A DNA stretch of 25,218 nucleotides, from assembly GCA_015233705.1 (NCBI GenBank), contig JADFXE010000004.1, positions 1 to 25,218 of the forward strand, given 5' to 3'. Source of the DNA: Candidatus Omnitrophota bacterium. GTDB lineage: Bacteria > Omnitrophota > Koll11 > Zapsychrales > Fredricksoniimonadaceae. The translations under genes and the position numbers were made by a program. Positions 1-7,753 of this stretch are shown piece by piece. Every line of letters starts with the position of its first letter. Position 1 is the first letter of the stretch. Below the pieces are notes generated by a model, which was not told where the DNA came from, ran no database searches, and worked only from the letters and a program-made list of their open reading frames with translations.

Positions 1-285
1 TTTTACACCCAGGAGATTCTACTGGCAAGTGGCTTTAATTATTGGGGTGAGGTCAGATCAAGACCCTTCCATGGCTATATCATTCCCTCGCACCGCTCAG
101 GATTCTTGAACAGGCAAGCCTGTCTCACCCAAGGAAGTCTGCTTTCGGTGGTTCAGAACGCCGAGCCGTCTCGGTCCAAGTTTGATTTCTATCCCGCCAA
201 ACCCAGAGGTCAAAAAAGGCGGCCAAAAACAAAAAAAGCCGCTCCAAAGACACAACAACATCTTGGACCGGCTTCCTCAATCTAA
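1..285 (+). CDS. C-terminal end of an unidentified protein (partial, cut by the window edge)
   Basis: Frame 1 is open from the first base to a TAA at 283-285, giving 94 residues with no start inside the window. The first half is mixed and looks like a folded domain (it begins FYTQEILLASGFNYWGEVRS). The last 30 or so residues are a very basic, low-complexity tail containing PRGQKRRPKTKKAAPKTQQH. Such tails often bind nucleic acid, but that is an inference. I do not recognise the family. The frame is short enough that chance openness cannot be excluded, although its composition reads as protein. Hairpins downstream at 311-326 and 450-530 would be reasonable 3' ends for it. Confidence 0.5.
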   Translation, partial: FYTQEILLASGFNYWGEVRSRPFHGYIIPSHRSGFLNRQACLTQGSLLSVVQNAEPSRSKFDFYPAKPRGQKRRPKTKKAAPKTQQHLGPASSI

Positions 286-286
286 T

Positions 287-326
287 TTGACACAAAATCT
301 GACACAAAATAGCCTGAAAATAGGCT
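287..326. repeat. 12-bp tandem repeat and small hairpin after the first gene
   Basis: TGACACAAAAT occurs twice with a 12-bp period (288-298 and 300-310). A 5-bp hairpin follows: AGCCT 311-315, AGGCT 322-326, six-base loop. A perfect TTGACA lies at 287-292, but no convincing -10 box sits 16-18 bases downstream, so I do not call a promoter. The rest of 327-449 shows nothing I can name. Confidence 0.35.
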
Positions 327-449
327 TTGACGACTACTGTAACTTCAGTTATCTTAATGTAACTGCTGGCAAGACTCCCGACGTGGATTCCGGCAGGATA
401 AAAATATCGACGATGCTCTGGAAAGAGGGCTTGGAATTTCCCTCCTTCC

Positions 450-530
450 GCACCAGTTCTTCCACAAGACAAAAACCTTGCTCCCCGTATGGGCGCAAGG
501 TTTTTGTCTTTTACAGAAAAGAACTGGTGC
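450..530. terminator. Strong bidirectional hairpin between the first gene and the UbiA gene
   Basis: A perfect 15-bp stem pairs 467-481 (AGACAAAAACCTTGC) with 495-509, around a 13-base loop. The arms carry A-runs on one side and T-runs on the other, as in rho-independent terminators working in both directions. A second perfect 11-bp arm pair surrounds it: 450-460 (GCACCAGTTCT) with 520-530. The nested stem is therefore longer than most terminators. It lies between the 3' end of the + strand gene at 285 and the 3' end of the - strand gene at 563, where a shared terminator is expected. A decayed miniature element is an alternative. Confidence 0.6.
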
Positions 531-560
531 GCCCCCATGAGGCGCCGTCCGAATGGGGGC
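531..560 (-). terminator. Possible second hairpin just past the UbiA gene stop
   Basis: GCCCCCAT (531-538) pairs perfectly with ATGGGGGC (553-560) across a 14-base loop, three bases beyond the stop codon of the - strand UbiA gene. There is no T-run, so it may pause or stabilise the 3' end rather than terminate. Confidence 0.3.
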
Positions 561-562
561 CA

Positions 563-2098
563 CTACCTTACCATCCCCACGTATGCCGCAATGGACAGCA
601 GGCTGAACACATGAACCAGCATCACCGGACGCTCATCGTAATTCTTACGATTGATCAACAGAAATTGTAACAAACCTGCCGCAAGACATGGCCAGAAAAA
701 CCCTCTCAAAGAGAATGCCTGATATGCCGCCAGGTAGGTCGCGACAAATGCCAGCCCGATGATCCTTTTGGCCAAGATCGCGCCAAGCAGGAGCGGCAAA
801 GTCTTAATGCCTTCCAACCGGTCTCCTTCTATGTCCTTGAGATCGATAAAGTTCGACGAAAGACCCAAAAAGACCAGAAAAAAAACAATGATCTTCAAAG
901 GAATAGCGACTTCACCCTGGTGCAACATGTAACCTGCCATGAACATCAATAAAGAATTAAACCCGATCACTCCCTTTGATAAGACAGGAAGCCGCTTGAG
1001 CCTTAAAGGCGGCATGGAATAAACAAAATAGGCACCTATAAAAGTCGCCATGATCTCAAGATAAATCGCTCCGGCCAAAAGGGCATACACCATGCTGCCG
1101 CCTAGACAGGTCCAACCGATCCTGTTATACAAATCTGGTGCGATACGTCCTGTCACTAACGGACGGTCAGGATTGGTTATCTGATCAATTTTCTGGTCAG
1201 CGATATTGTTAGTTATCAAAGAAAAAAGAATCGCCAGGAGCAACGAGGATAACAAGAAAAAGAACCCGAAAACTTCCTCAGGATTGAACCACAACGTCCG
1301 GCCGGAAGCTCGGACCTCGCACAATACTCCCAGAACGATCAGCACAGCGTAATGAAGTACCCGGGTCAGACGGATGTCCCGGACAAGGGCTCTTGCTGTG
1401 ATCTTGTCAGCCTGGTAGAAGAAAGCTATTCCAAGGACCATCGCCACCAAAGCGTAAAGCCTGATCGCCAGTCCCGCCGTCATGGGAATGGGATAATGAA
1501 GGAAATCCGAGAAAGCGCTCAGAAAGACCGGTAAAGAACCATACAGAAAGACCGGAAAATAAAAAAGCACTGCGCCCAATAGCGTCTTTCTCCAGTTGCG
1601 GGTCAAAACCCACACATACCACGCCGAGACCAGGGTCATCAGCGCGATCTCGACCCGCATGCCCGGCGTTGTTCCAAGATCTTTCAGCGAACCGCCGAGG
1701 GTCAGATACCTGAGCCAGAGACTTTTGGCCTCGTCGGCAAAGAAATAACCGATATGGAATTTATCTGCAACGCCGAGAAGGCGATCAATGACCGGCACAA
1801 TATTCAGGATGACAAAGCAGGGCAAAACGACCCGCGCTGTCTTTATGATCGCTTCTCCGGTCACCCGGGTAAAGATCAGACACAGCATCAGGGCTAGAAC
1901 AATCCAAAATAAACTAAAATGAAAGAAATCGAGCCAGATGTCCGTCCAAAAAGAATCCTGAGTCAAAAGAGTATGCTCAAAGAAGGTGCGAAAGATGATC
2001 ACACTGAGGAAAGTCATGACTGTGTAACTGAACGGGACACGATCATCGGTCAAGAAATTGATAATCCGCTGCGTCACCGCCGTGCATTTTGCCATCAT
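563..2098 (-). CDS. UbiA-family prenyltransferase with extended membrane N-terminus
   Basis: This is an integral membrane protein of 511 residues. The C-terminal half carries both aspartate-rich motifs of the UbiA superfamily: NNIADQKID (residues 297-305) and DLKDIEGD (419-426). Between them is the family-typical stretch SMPPLRLKR near 361-369. These aspartates bind the Mg-diphosphate of a polyprenyl donor, which is transferred to an aromatic or other acceptor. Known UbiA proteins are about 290-320 residues. Here about 230 extra residues, with several hydrophobic segments, precede the catalytic domain. The start at 2098 has a strong SD (GGAGG, seven bases before ATG). The gene stands alone and diverges from lpdA. 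The acceptor (quinone precursor, lipid or other) cannot be told from sequence. Confidence 0.88.
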   Translation of the reverse strand: MMAKCTAVTQRIINFLTDDRVPFSYTVMTFLSVIIFRTFFEHTLLTQDSFWTDIWLDFFHFSLFWIVLALMLCLIFTRVTGEAIIKTARVVLPCFVILNIVPVIDRLLGVADKFHIGYFFADEAKSLWLRYLTLGGSLKDLGTTPGMRVEIALMTLVSAWYVWVLTRNWRKTLLGAVLFYFPVFLYGSLPVFLSAFSDFLHYPIPMTAGLAIRLYALVAMVLGIAFFYQADKITARALVRDIRLTRVLHYAVLIVLGVLCEVRASGRTLWFNPEEVFGFFFLLSSLLLAILFSLITNNIADQKIDQITNPDRPLVTGRIAPDLYNRIGWTCLGGSMVYALLAGAIYLEIMATFIGAYFVYSMPPLRLKRLPVLSKGVIGFNSLLMFMAGYMLHQGEVAIPLKIIVFFLVFLGLSSNFIDLKDIEGDRLEGIKTLPLLLGAILAKRIIGLAFVATYLAAYQAFSLRGFFWPCLAAGLLQFLLINRKNYDERPVMLVHVFSLLSIAAYVGMVR

Positions 2099-2139
2099 AG
2101 ATTGACCTCCTCCACACTCCTCCAGGAAATTTTTCCTAT

Positions 2140-2148
2140 GTTATACCA
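2140..2148 (-). promoter_or_regulatory. Possible extended -10 promoter for the UbiA gene
   Basis: On the - strand TGGTATAAC reads from 2148 to 2140, matching the extended -10 pattern TGnTATAAT at all but the last base. No good -35 box lies upstream, which extended -10 promoters tolerate. The distance to the start codon at 2098 is about 40 bases. This is a weak call from the motif alone. Confidence 0.3.
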
Positions 2149-2252
2149 TATCCATATCAAATTTCCTCGAATCATTCTGCCTGAGACAAATAATAATAAA
2201 GATTCTCTTTTTCCTGTCTTCGATTAAAATGTCTACGGATTGGAGCGATACC

Positions 2253-3665
2253 ATGAATACACATACCCAACTTGCCATCATCGGCGCCGGCCCCGGCGGA
2301 TACGTCGCAGCCTTTCACGCGGCTGACCTGGGACTTAATGTCACCCTGATCGACAAAAATGCGAACCCCGGCGGCGTCTGCCTTTATCAGGGATGCATCC
2401 CCTCCAAGGCGCTCCTGCATGCGGCCAAGGTCATGACTGATATCAAGGAGGCCCGGCAGTTCGGGATCGATTGCGGCGAACCCAAAGTCGACCTCGACAA
2501 GCTACGCGCCTGGAAAGATGGGGTCGTCACACGCCTGACCAGCGGCCTGGGGCAGCTCACCAAACAGCGCAAGATCACCTATGCCCAGGGTGAGGCCAAA
2601 TTCCTGAATGCGACGACCGTCGAGGTCCGCCTGTCCGACGGCACAGCAAACACGCTCACCTTTGACAAGGCGATCATTGCGACCGGCTCGCGGGCCGTGG
2701 AACTGCCTTTTCTTGCCAAATCTGCGCGCGTCCTGGATTCAACGACAGCGCTCGAGATCGCGGCTATCCCCGCCGATCTTCTGGTCATCGGCGGCGGCTA
2801 TATCGGCCTGGAGCTGGGCAGCGCCTACGCCGCGCTCGGCGCCAGGGTTTCCGTCGTCGAAGCGCTCCCGCAACTGCTATCAAATGCTGACAAGGACCTG
2901 GCCGATGTGCTTCTGCGCCGGCTCAAAAAGACATTCACAAAGATCATGCCTGATACCAGAGTGCTGGATGCCAAAGAAACCCCGGATGGCGTTCGCGTCA
3001 CACTCCGCAACGGCGCCGGGCAGGAATTCACCGAACTCTACAGCCACGTCCTGGTTTCAGTAGGCAGAAAGCCCAACGTTGAAGGATTGGGACTCGAAAC
3101 GACAAAGGTGCAGCTCACGGACAGCGGCTTCATTGAGGTCGACGAGGCCCGCCGCACGGATGAAAAGAATATCTTCGCCATCGGCGACATGACCGGTAAC
3201 CCCATGCTCGCCCACAAGGCCTCCGCAGAGGCCAAGGTCGTAGCGGAAGTTGTCGCCGGCAAAGACACGGCCTACGAGCCGCGCTGCATTCCCGCAGTCA
3301 TCTTCACTGACCCGGAACTCGCCTGGTGCGGGATCACGGAGCAGGAAGCTCACGCCAAGGGGCTGGGCGTCAATGTGTCCAAATTCCCCTGGGCCGCCTC
3401 GGGCCGTGCCCTGACCATGGGCCGCGCTGAAGGCATCACAAAGATCATCACAGACCAGAAAACCGATCGCATCCTGGGCGTCGGCATCGTCGGGGCCCAC
3501 GCGGGAGAATTGATCGCCGAAGGCGCGCTCGCGGTCGAGACCGGCATGAAGGCCGAAGACCTGGCGCTCACCATCCATCCCCACCCCACACTTTCCGAAA
3601 CGGTCATGGAAGCGGCCGAAGGCATTTACGGCAACCCCACGCACATCCTGAAACCAAAGAAATAA
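2253..3665 (+). CDS. lpdA: Dihydrolipoyl dehydrogenase (E3)
   Basis: This is an FAD-dependent enzyme that reoxidises dihydrolipoamide with NAD+ for 2-oxoacid dehydrogenase or glycine-cleavage complexes. I use the ATG at 2253, giving 470 residues, because GGAG lies seven bases before it. An upstream in-frame ATG at 2229 has no SD. Visible features in order: the FAD-binding GAGPGG (11-16), the redox-active cysteine pair in GGVCLYQGCIPSK (C43, C48), the NAD-binding GGGYIGLELG near the middle, the second FAD motif AIGDM, and the C-terminal HPHPTLSE with the catalytic His-Glu dyad (H444, E449). Length is normal for the family. No E1, E2 or glycine-cleavage gene is next to it, so it probably serves complexes encoded elsewhere. 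Confidence 0.95.
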   Translation: MNTHTQLAIIGAGPGGYVAAFHAADLGLNVTLIDKNANPGGVCLYQGCIPSKALLHAAKVMTDIKEARQFGIDCGEPKVDLDKLRAWKDGVVTRLTSGLGQLTKQRKITYAQGEAKFLNATTVEVRLSDGTANTLTFDKAIIATGSRAVELPFLAKSARVLDSTTALEIAAIPADLLVIGGGYIGLELGSAYAALGARVSVVEALPQLLSNADKDLADVLLRRLKKTFTKIMPDTRVLDAKETPDGVRVTLRNGAGQEFTELYSHVLVSVGRKPNVEGLGLETTKVQLTDSGFIEVDEARRTDEKNIFAIGDMTGNPMLAHKASAEAKVVAEVVAGKDTAYEPRCIPAVIFTDPELAWCGITEQEAHAKGLGVNVSKFPWAASGRALTMGRAEGITKIITDQKTDRILGVGIVGAHAGELIAEGALAVETGMKAEDLALTIHPHPTLSETVMEAAEGIYGNPTHILKPKK

Positions 3666-3751
3666 TCCTGGTCTTCCGGAGCTTTGGACCAATCGATCGC
3701 TGTTCAAAAGTCGTAGCAACCTGGCTCACTCAATTCTTCAAATGGTTAATG

Positions 3752-4237
3752 CTAGAACGACACGTCCTGGCCAACGGACAATCCGTGGCGGAGCGCGTCC
3801 CCGGCGGGAATCTCCAAAACATAGCGGGCCTTGGCGTGAGGATAATAAATCGTGCACGGCTCAGCCTGGCAGACCGGCAGGTTGGGCTCAATGTGGACAA
3901 CTTTCCTGGCGGCATTGATCCAGATGATATCAATGGAAAATTTCATGTCCTTCATCCAGAAAGGCAGTTCGTCTTCGGTATCAAAAATAAAGAACATCCC
4001 CTGCCCGGGCTTAAGTCCTTCGCGAAACATAAGGCCGCGCTCGCGCGCCTCGGTCGTTTGGGCGAGCTCGACGGCATAACAGGCTTCCTTGAAACAAACT
4101 CGGGAGGCGGCATCAGCAGGACGGCATCCTGCCAAAGTAAGCAGTAGGCAGAAAGAAGTAAGCAGAAACAAAAGACATCCGGAGAAAACCGTCTTCCTGC
4201 GCTTATTGTTGACCTTCAGATCGTTCATGTCTTCCAT
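3752..4237 (-). CDS. DUF192 family exported protein
   Basis: This protein of up to 161 residues has the DUF192 core from about residue 46. Visible in it are ERGLMFREGL, GMFFIFDTEDELPFWMKDM and SIDIIWI, all typical of the family, whose biochemical role is unknown. The N-terminus is a basic stretch (NNKRRK), then a hydrophobic segment ending LTLAGC with Cys38 in a lipobox-like position, so it is probably a lipoprotein or secreted. Two starts are close together (M1 and M4) and neither has a clear SD; M4 has GGAAG just before it. The DNA for the hydrophobic segment is itself made of 7-bp repeat units (see the repeat at 4137-4270), so the signal sequence may have been reshaped by the repeat. It lies downstream of the M48 protease gene. 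Confidence 0.85.
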   Translation of the reverse strand: MEDMNDLKVNNKRRKTVFSGCLLFLLTSFCLLLTLAGCRPADAASRVCFKEACYAVELAQTTEARERGLMFREGLKPGQGMFFIFDTEDELPFWMKDMKFSIDIIWINAARKVVHIEPNLPVCQAEPCTIYYPHAKARYVLEIPAGDALRHGLSVGQDVSF

Positions 4238-4270
4238 TTACTTTCTATTGACTGCTTACTGCCGGCTTCC
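4137..4270. repeat. Heptad-phased inverted repeat block around the DUF192 start
   Basis: The left arm consists of consecutive 7-bp units: GTAAGCA 4137-4143, GTAGGCA 4144-4150, GAAAGAA 4151-4157, GTAAGCA 4158-4164. The right arm at 4248-4270 reads as the opposite-strand version (GACTGCT, TACTGCC and relatives). The arms bracket about 80 bp that carry the start and N-terminus of the DUF192 gene. The left arm encodes the hydrophobic signal segment, and the right arm ends at the stop codon of the M48 gene. Related blocks lie at 5680-5716 and 12684-12773. Confidence 0.6.
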
Positions 4271-5088
4271 TATCTTTTATAATCTTCCCTCTCGCCCGTC
4301 AACCTGACCCAGTCCCGGAAACTCAAATCCTGGGCAATGATGCGATTGACCGAAGCAATGCGCTGATGAACGTAAGGATGCGTGCTGGCATACATCTTTG
4401 GACGAATGGGTTGTTTGCGATCGTATTCCTGAAGCGCCTCCAGCATCCTAACCATGCCGGAAGGATCATAACCCGCCAGCTTCATATACTTGACCCCGAG
4501 TCCGTCAGCCTGGATCTCATCGTCCTGGGAATACTTGAAGAACAACGTGTCCATCATTGCGGCCAGTCCGCCGGCAACCGCCGGAGCACGGATGGCAGCC
4601 AGGATCAGGGCAAGATTACTGTAAGAGGCCTGCAGGCGCTTGATGCTGTGGCGCGCCGCGATGTGGCCTATCTCGTGACCGATAACCGCGGCCAGTTCGC
4701 CGTCGTCTTTGATGTAATCCATAAGCCCGCGAAAAATATAAACATATCCGCCCGGCAAAGACATGGCATTGACCGACTTCTCATCGGTTTCCTTCTTCTC
4801 CTCGATCACCTTGGCGACAAAGACCAAATCCTTGCGATCACAGATCGCAGCCAGCTTCCGGGTGATGCGATCCACCCGCTCGTTAATGGCCGGATCATCG
4901 ACGACCTTGTATTCCTTCTCCACTTCCTGGGCCACAGCCGCACCGATCTGCTGTTCCTTGTCGGTCGAATAAAAAGTCGTCTCCTGTTCATTGGTAGCCG
5001 TATTAAAATTGCTCGAGATCCCGCTGCAGCCGGAAAGAAGCAGGATAACTGGAAGGAAACAGCAGGCTAAAGAAAGACGTGCGGTCAT
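4270..5088 (-). CDS. M48 family zinc metalloprotease lipoprotein (BepA/LoiP-like)
   Basis: The protein has 272 residues. A signal peptide ends in the lipobox LLSGC, with Cys21 as the likely lipidation site, so it should be anchored to a membrane facing the periplasm. The M48 active site is clear: HEIGH (138-142) supplies two zinc ligands and the catalytic Glu139, and the third ligand is the Glu of the EIQAD segment (E191). Family members with this layout act in outer-membrane protein quality control; the substrate here is inferred. No TPR domain follows, so it is the short form. The SD (AGAGG) starts immediately after the maf stop codon, so it is probably co-transcribed and translationally coupled with maf. 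Confidence 0.93.
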   Translation of the reverse strand: MTARLSLACCFLPVILLLSGCSGISSNFNTATNEQETTFYSTDKEQQIGAAVAQEVEKEYKVVDDPAINERVDRITRKLAAICDRKDLVFVAKVIEEKKETDEKSVNAMSLPGGYVYIFRGLMDYIKDDGELAAVIGHEIGHIAARHSIKRLQASYSNLALILAAIRAPAVAGGLAAMMDTLFFKYSQDDEIQADGLGVKYMKLAGYDPSGMVRMLEALQEYDRKQPIRPKMYASTHPYVHQRIASVNRIIAQDLSFRDWVRLTGEREDYKR

Positions 5089-5098
5089 AGCGACCTCT

Positions 5099-5677
5099 TT
5101 ACAGCGCGTGGATATCGAACTTCTTCAGCATCTGGCAAAGTTTGGCGATGGGCAGGCCCACGACGTTGAAATAACACCCTTCGATCCGCGGAATGAAAAG
5201 CCCGCCGCGGCCTTCGATGTCAAAACCGCCGGCCTTGTCCATGGGCGAAACCTCTTTGTGGTAGCGGTCGATCTCTTCATCCTCCAGCGTCTCCATGAAG
5301 ACCTTGGTCTTGTCATAGGCGACCAGCGTCTTTTTGCTTTGCACATCCACGACCGCAACGCCGGTATAAACCCAGTGGGGCGCAGACATGAGCATCTTAA
5401 GGTTCTGCTTGGCCTCTTTGAGGGAGCGGGGCTTGAGAACCAGCTTGCCATTGGCGTAAACCACAGTGTCGGCGCCGATGACCAGCGCCTCGCCCTTGGT
5501 CTTTTCGACGACATCCAGCGCCTTGATCAGGGCATTCTCCTTGACCAGGTTCGCGACATTGGTCGTAATGGTCGAGATCTCCTCGGCCCTTGACTTTCTA
5601 ACGACAAAGGGAACCTTGAGGATCTTGAGCAGCTCGCGACGCTGCGGAGAGGCTGAGGCAAGAATGATTTTCTTCAT
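5099..5677 (-). CDS. maf: Maf nucleoside triphosphate pyrophosphatase
   Basis: This cytoplasmic enzyme hydrolyses non-canonical or pyrimidine nucleoside triphosphates to monophosphates. The 192-residue length is normal. The family signatures are present: LASASPQRRELL at residues 6-17, GADTVV in the middle, the DKAGGFDIEG segment and the C-terminal IEGCYFNVVGLP. The DKAGGF form is closer to the YhdE-like dTTP/UTP branch than to YceF, but I would not assign the substrate. The 44-bp gap to pyrE is almost entirely a 7-bp repeat, and no SD precedes the ATG at 5677. Translation may rely on coupling or an unstructured leader. Confidence 0.93.
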   Translation of the reverse strand: MKKIILASASPQRRELLKILKVPFVVRKSRAEEISTITTNVANLVKENALIKALDVVEKTKGEALVIGADTVVYANGKLVLKPRSLKEAKQNLKMLMSAPHWVYTGVAVVDVQSKKTLVAYDKTKVFMETLEDEEIDRYHKEVSPMDKAGGFDIEGRGGLFIPRIEGCYFNVVGLPIAKLCQMLKKFDIHAL

Positions 5678-5679
5678 AG

Positions 5680-5716
5680 GTCAGCAGTCAGCAGTCAGCC
5701 GAAACCAACAGCTGAC
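5680..5716. repeat. Heptad-phased repeat between pyrE and maf
   Basis: The + strand reads GTCAGCA, GTCAGCA, GTCAGCC from 5680, then nine unrelated bases, then A and GCTGAC in the opposite sense at 5711-5716. The block fills the intergenic space and occupies the place where the maf SD should be. It has the same unit and inverted layout as the block at 12684-12773. Confidence 0.7.
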
Positions 5717-5721
5717 AAAGA

Positions 5722-6285
5722 TTAATCTTTTAGAAATTCCTGTGCCGTGAACAGTGAGACCAGCTCAACGCCCTTGGCTGCCAGCGCTTCCCGGGCGCCG
5801 TCCTGACGGTCAATGATGCAGGCACATTTAAGCGGCTTCAGTCCGTCCTGCGCCAACGCGTCGATCGAATGAAGGAAGGCCTTTCCGGTGGTGGCCACAT
5901 CATCGATGACCACGATCCGGTCCTGGGCCGTCAGCTCCGGCCCCTCGACCATCTTGCCCTTGCCGTGTCCCTTGGGTTCTTTGCGGATAATGAAGGTCTT
6001 GACCGGTCGGCCCTCGAGAAAACTGACCGCGCCGATCGCACCGACCATGGGATCTGCACCGAGCGTTGGCCCACCGATCGCGGTGGGCGCGGCCTCCTTA
6101 ACCAAATCATGGATCAGCCGCCCGCACAGAAACGCGCCCTCGGCGGAAAGCGTAACCAGCCGGGCATCCAGGTAATAATTGCTCTTCTTCCCCGACGACA
6201 GGGTGAAGTCACCCTTGAAAAATGCCTTGGTCTTTAGGATTTCAAACAAACGCTTCTTGCACTCAACGGTCGATGTTTTCAGCAT
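5722..6285 (-). CDS. pyrE: Orotate phosphoribosyltransferase
   Basis: PyrE converts orotate and PRPP to orotidine 5'-phosphate in de novo pyrimidine synthesis. The 187-residue protein shows the N-terminal FTLSSGKKSNYYLDAR loop, the GGPTLGADPM segment, the flexible-loop region RKEPKGHGKGKMVEG and the PRPP-binding motif VVIDDVATTGKA. Length is normal. The start is supported by a good SD (GGAGG, four bases before ATG). It is followed by maf on the same strand after a repeat-filled gap. Confidence 0.95.
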   Translation of the reverse strand: MLKTSTVECKKRLFEILKTKAFFKGDFTLSSGKKSNYYLDARLVTLSAEGAFLCGRLIHDLVKEAAPTAIGGPTLGADPMVGAIGAVSFLEGRPVKTFIIRKEPKGHGKGKMVEGPELTAQDRIVVIDDVATTGKAFLHSIDALAQDGLKPLKCACIIDRQDGAREALAAKGVELVSLFTAQEFLKD

Positions 6286-6345
6286 ACTGCCTCCGGATTA
6301 AGAATCCATTCCATATCAGACGAGAAAGATACCAAAGAATATAAA

Positions 6346-6397
6346 AAGAGTAAAGACGGAAAAACAAACCCCATCTGCCGTCTAACATCCAACTCTT
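6346..6397 (-). terminator. Possible terminator after the barrel/small-protein pair
   Basis: Two nested pairings lie just past the stop at 6401 on the - strand: AAGAGT 6346-6351 with ACTCTT 6392-6397, and AGACGG 6354-6359 with CCGTCT 6378-6383. T-rich - strand sequence follows. The 18-base loop is long, so this is only a moderate candidate. The same gap must also hold any promoter for pyrE. Confidence 0.35.
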
Positions 6398-6400
6398 CTT

Positions 6401-6715
6401 TTAATTAACTGTCGGCGGGAGCTCCAGTTTTCTGCGGTGGATCTCGAACAACAAAAGCAAGTGGTATTTCAAAAGTCCCTTGTAAGCCTGATATTCCTTG
6501 GGCATGAAACCGCTGGTCGCATGAAAGGTTTTAACCGCGTCCATCTCGACCAGGACATCAATATAGCTGTCAATAAGCTTTTCGTCGGTCAGGGCGGAAA
6601 TATCCTTCTGCTCCAGTATCTGCAGCTCATCCGACGGAGGCTCGGCCCGCGCAGGCAGAGCAAGCGGCGCAGCGAATAAACAAGCGATAAACGCAAGAAC
6701 AAGACCTTTCTTCAT
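6401..6715 (-). CDS. Small exported protein of unknown function
   Basis: The protein has 104 residues. It starts with a clear signal peptide: MKK, a hydrophobic run, then LPARAE as the likely cleavage region near residue 24. The mature part of about 80 residues is charged and predicted mostly helical, without cysteines or any motif I recognise. The SD AAGGAG lies six bases before ATG. Its start is only 11 bp past the stop of the beta-barrel gene, so the two are almost certainly one transcript. That suggests an envelope role linked to the barrel, which is inference. Confidence 0.8.
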   Translation of the reverse strand: MKKGLVLAFIACLFAAPLALPARAEPPSDELQILEQKDISALTDEKLIDSYIDVLVEMDAVKTFHATSGFMPKEYQAYKGLLKYHLLLLFEIHRRKLELPPTVN

Positions 6716-6726
6716 ACATCACTCCT

Positions 6727-7725
6727 TTAGAACAGTACGCCAGCCTTTAAGCCGAACTCCCTGGTCTGATTAGACGGCTCCAAGCCAAACCCAACAAGTT
6801 GCCCCCCATTCACATCCACCCGGGCAGGATCAGAATCTTCGATATCCCAAAAACGGAAATACGGCTCGACGAAGACTCCCCACATGCCCCAGGCCTTCTC
6901 CAGCCGTATTGAGCCACGCAAACCATATCCTTTGCTCTGATAATTCTTCAAACCATTGTAATTATAAGAGATGCCATCAACCGTCCCGCTGTCTGATATC
7001 ATACTCCTCTGCACACCGTAAAGTAAATAATCGTATTCCATGTTAAGGCGGACGGCCCAGTGCATAGGCAAAGGCATGGCCACCTCCATGCCCAGCGGCA
7101 AATAAGTATAATTAGACTTCCGCAAATATCCAGCATTACCCTGTTTTCTGCTGTCATCCTTCAGCCAACGATAACCCAAACCCAAATACGGCGTAAACTG
7201 GAATATGCCCATGGGGTAATCTTTACGCACCAGGCCGCGCATTTCAAGAGCAGCATCCGGCGTGTCTTGTGTTGTCAACGGCGTGATTGAGCCATCCCCA
7301 TGCTGAATGCCGCCGTTGTAATCAAGATGCGCCCAGCCGTATCTGGTCTCCAGGCGATAGGAGTTGGAAGAGTCGCCCCAGAAATCATCCTTCTCCATCG
7401 GACGATACTCCAGATTACCGAATATCCCCTGAAACCTTCCTGTGAGATTCATGAAATGCCGTCCGCCAACTGTCTCCTTGTAACGATAGGAATACGCCTC
7501 ATACCCCATCTCATAGGCAAGGAACTTCTTCCTGGGCTTGATCGTCATGACGTCCTTCTTCTGGACGCAGCCTGCCTTCACCGATCCGGCCGGAGCGCTC
7601 TCGACATCATTCAAGGCATCTTCGACCGCCCGGTCGCGCTTGGGATCAAAAAGAGTGGATGCAGAGGCGACTGACGTCGCGGATATAAAAGCACACACAA
7701 TCGCCGCTGAGACGATTTTCTTCAT
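6727..7725 (-). CDS. Probable outer-membrane beta-barrel protein
   Basis: I start at the ATG at 7725 (332 residues), because AGGAGG sits five bases before it and a signal peptide (MKKIVSAAIVCAFISATSVA) follows. An in-frame start further upstream would put 19 unlikely residues first. The mature protein is rich in alternating aromatic and small residues, with strand-like segments (for example FTPYLGLGYRWL, WGVFVEPYFRFW). It ends in LKAGVLF with a terminal Phe, the usual signal for BAM-assisted outer-membrane insertion. I do not recognise a specific porin or transporter family. It is the first gene of a two-gene unit with the small exported protein, transcribed divergently from comF. Confidence 0.78.
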   Translation of the reverse strand: MKKIVSAAIVCAFISATSVASASTLFDPKRDRAVEDALNDVESAPAGSVKAGCVQKKDVMTIKPRKKFLAYEMGYEAYSYRYKETVGGRHFMNLTGRFQGIFGNLEYRPMEKDDFWGDSSNSYRLETRYGWAHLDYNGGIQHGDGSITPLTTQDTPDAALEMRGLVRKDYPMGIFQFTPYLGLGYRWLKDDSRKQGNAGYLRKSNYTYLPLGMEVAMPLPMHWAVRLNMEYDYLLYGVQRSMISDSGTVDGISYNYNGLKNYQSKGYGLRGSIRLEKAWGMWGVFVEPYFRFWDIEDSDPARVDVNGGQLVGFGLEPSNQTREFGLKAGVLF

Positions 7726-7753
7726 AGATCCTCCTGTTAAACATGGTGACGCG

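Noticed and set aside
287..315. Consensus -35 box TTGACA after the first gene
   Set aside because: No acceptable -10 at 16-18 bases and no gene downstream on the + strand.
182..670. Open + strand frame of 162 codons near the left end
   Set aside because: It runs through the inverted repeat at 450-530 and into the UbiA gene on the other strand, with no SD and no family resemblance.
3057..3719. Long - strand frame opposite lpdA
   Set aside because: It is antisense to a clearly identified enzyme; its openness follows from GC-rich codons of lpdA.
4366..5070. Long + strand frame opposite the M48 protease
   Set aside because: The M48 active-site motifs on the - strand establish the real gene; the antisense frame shows no motif.
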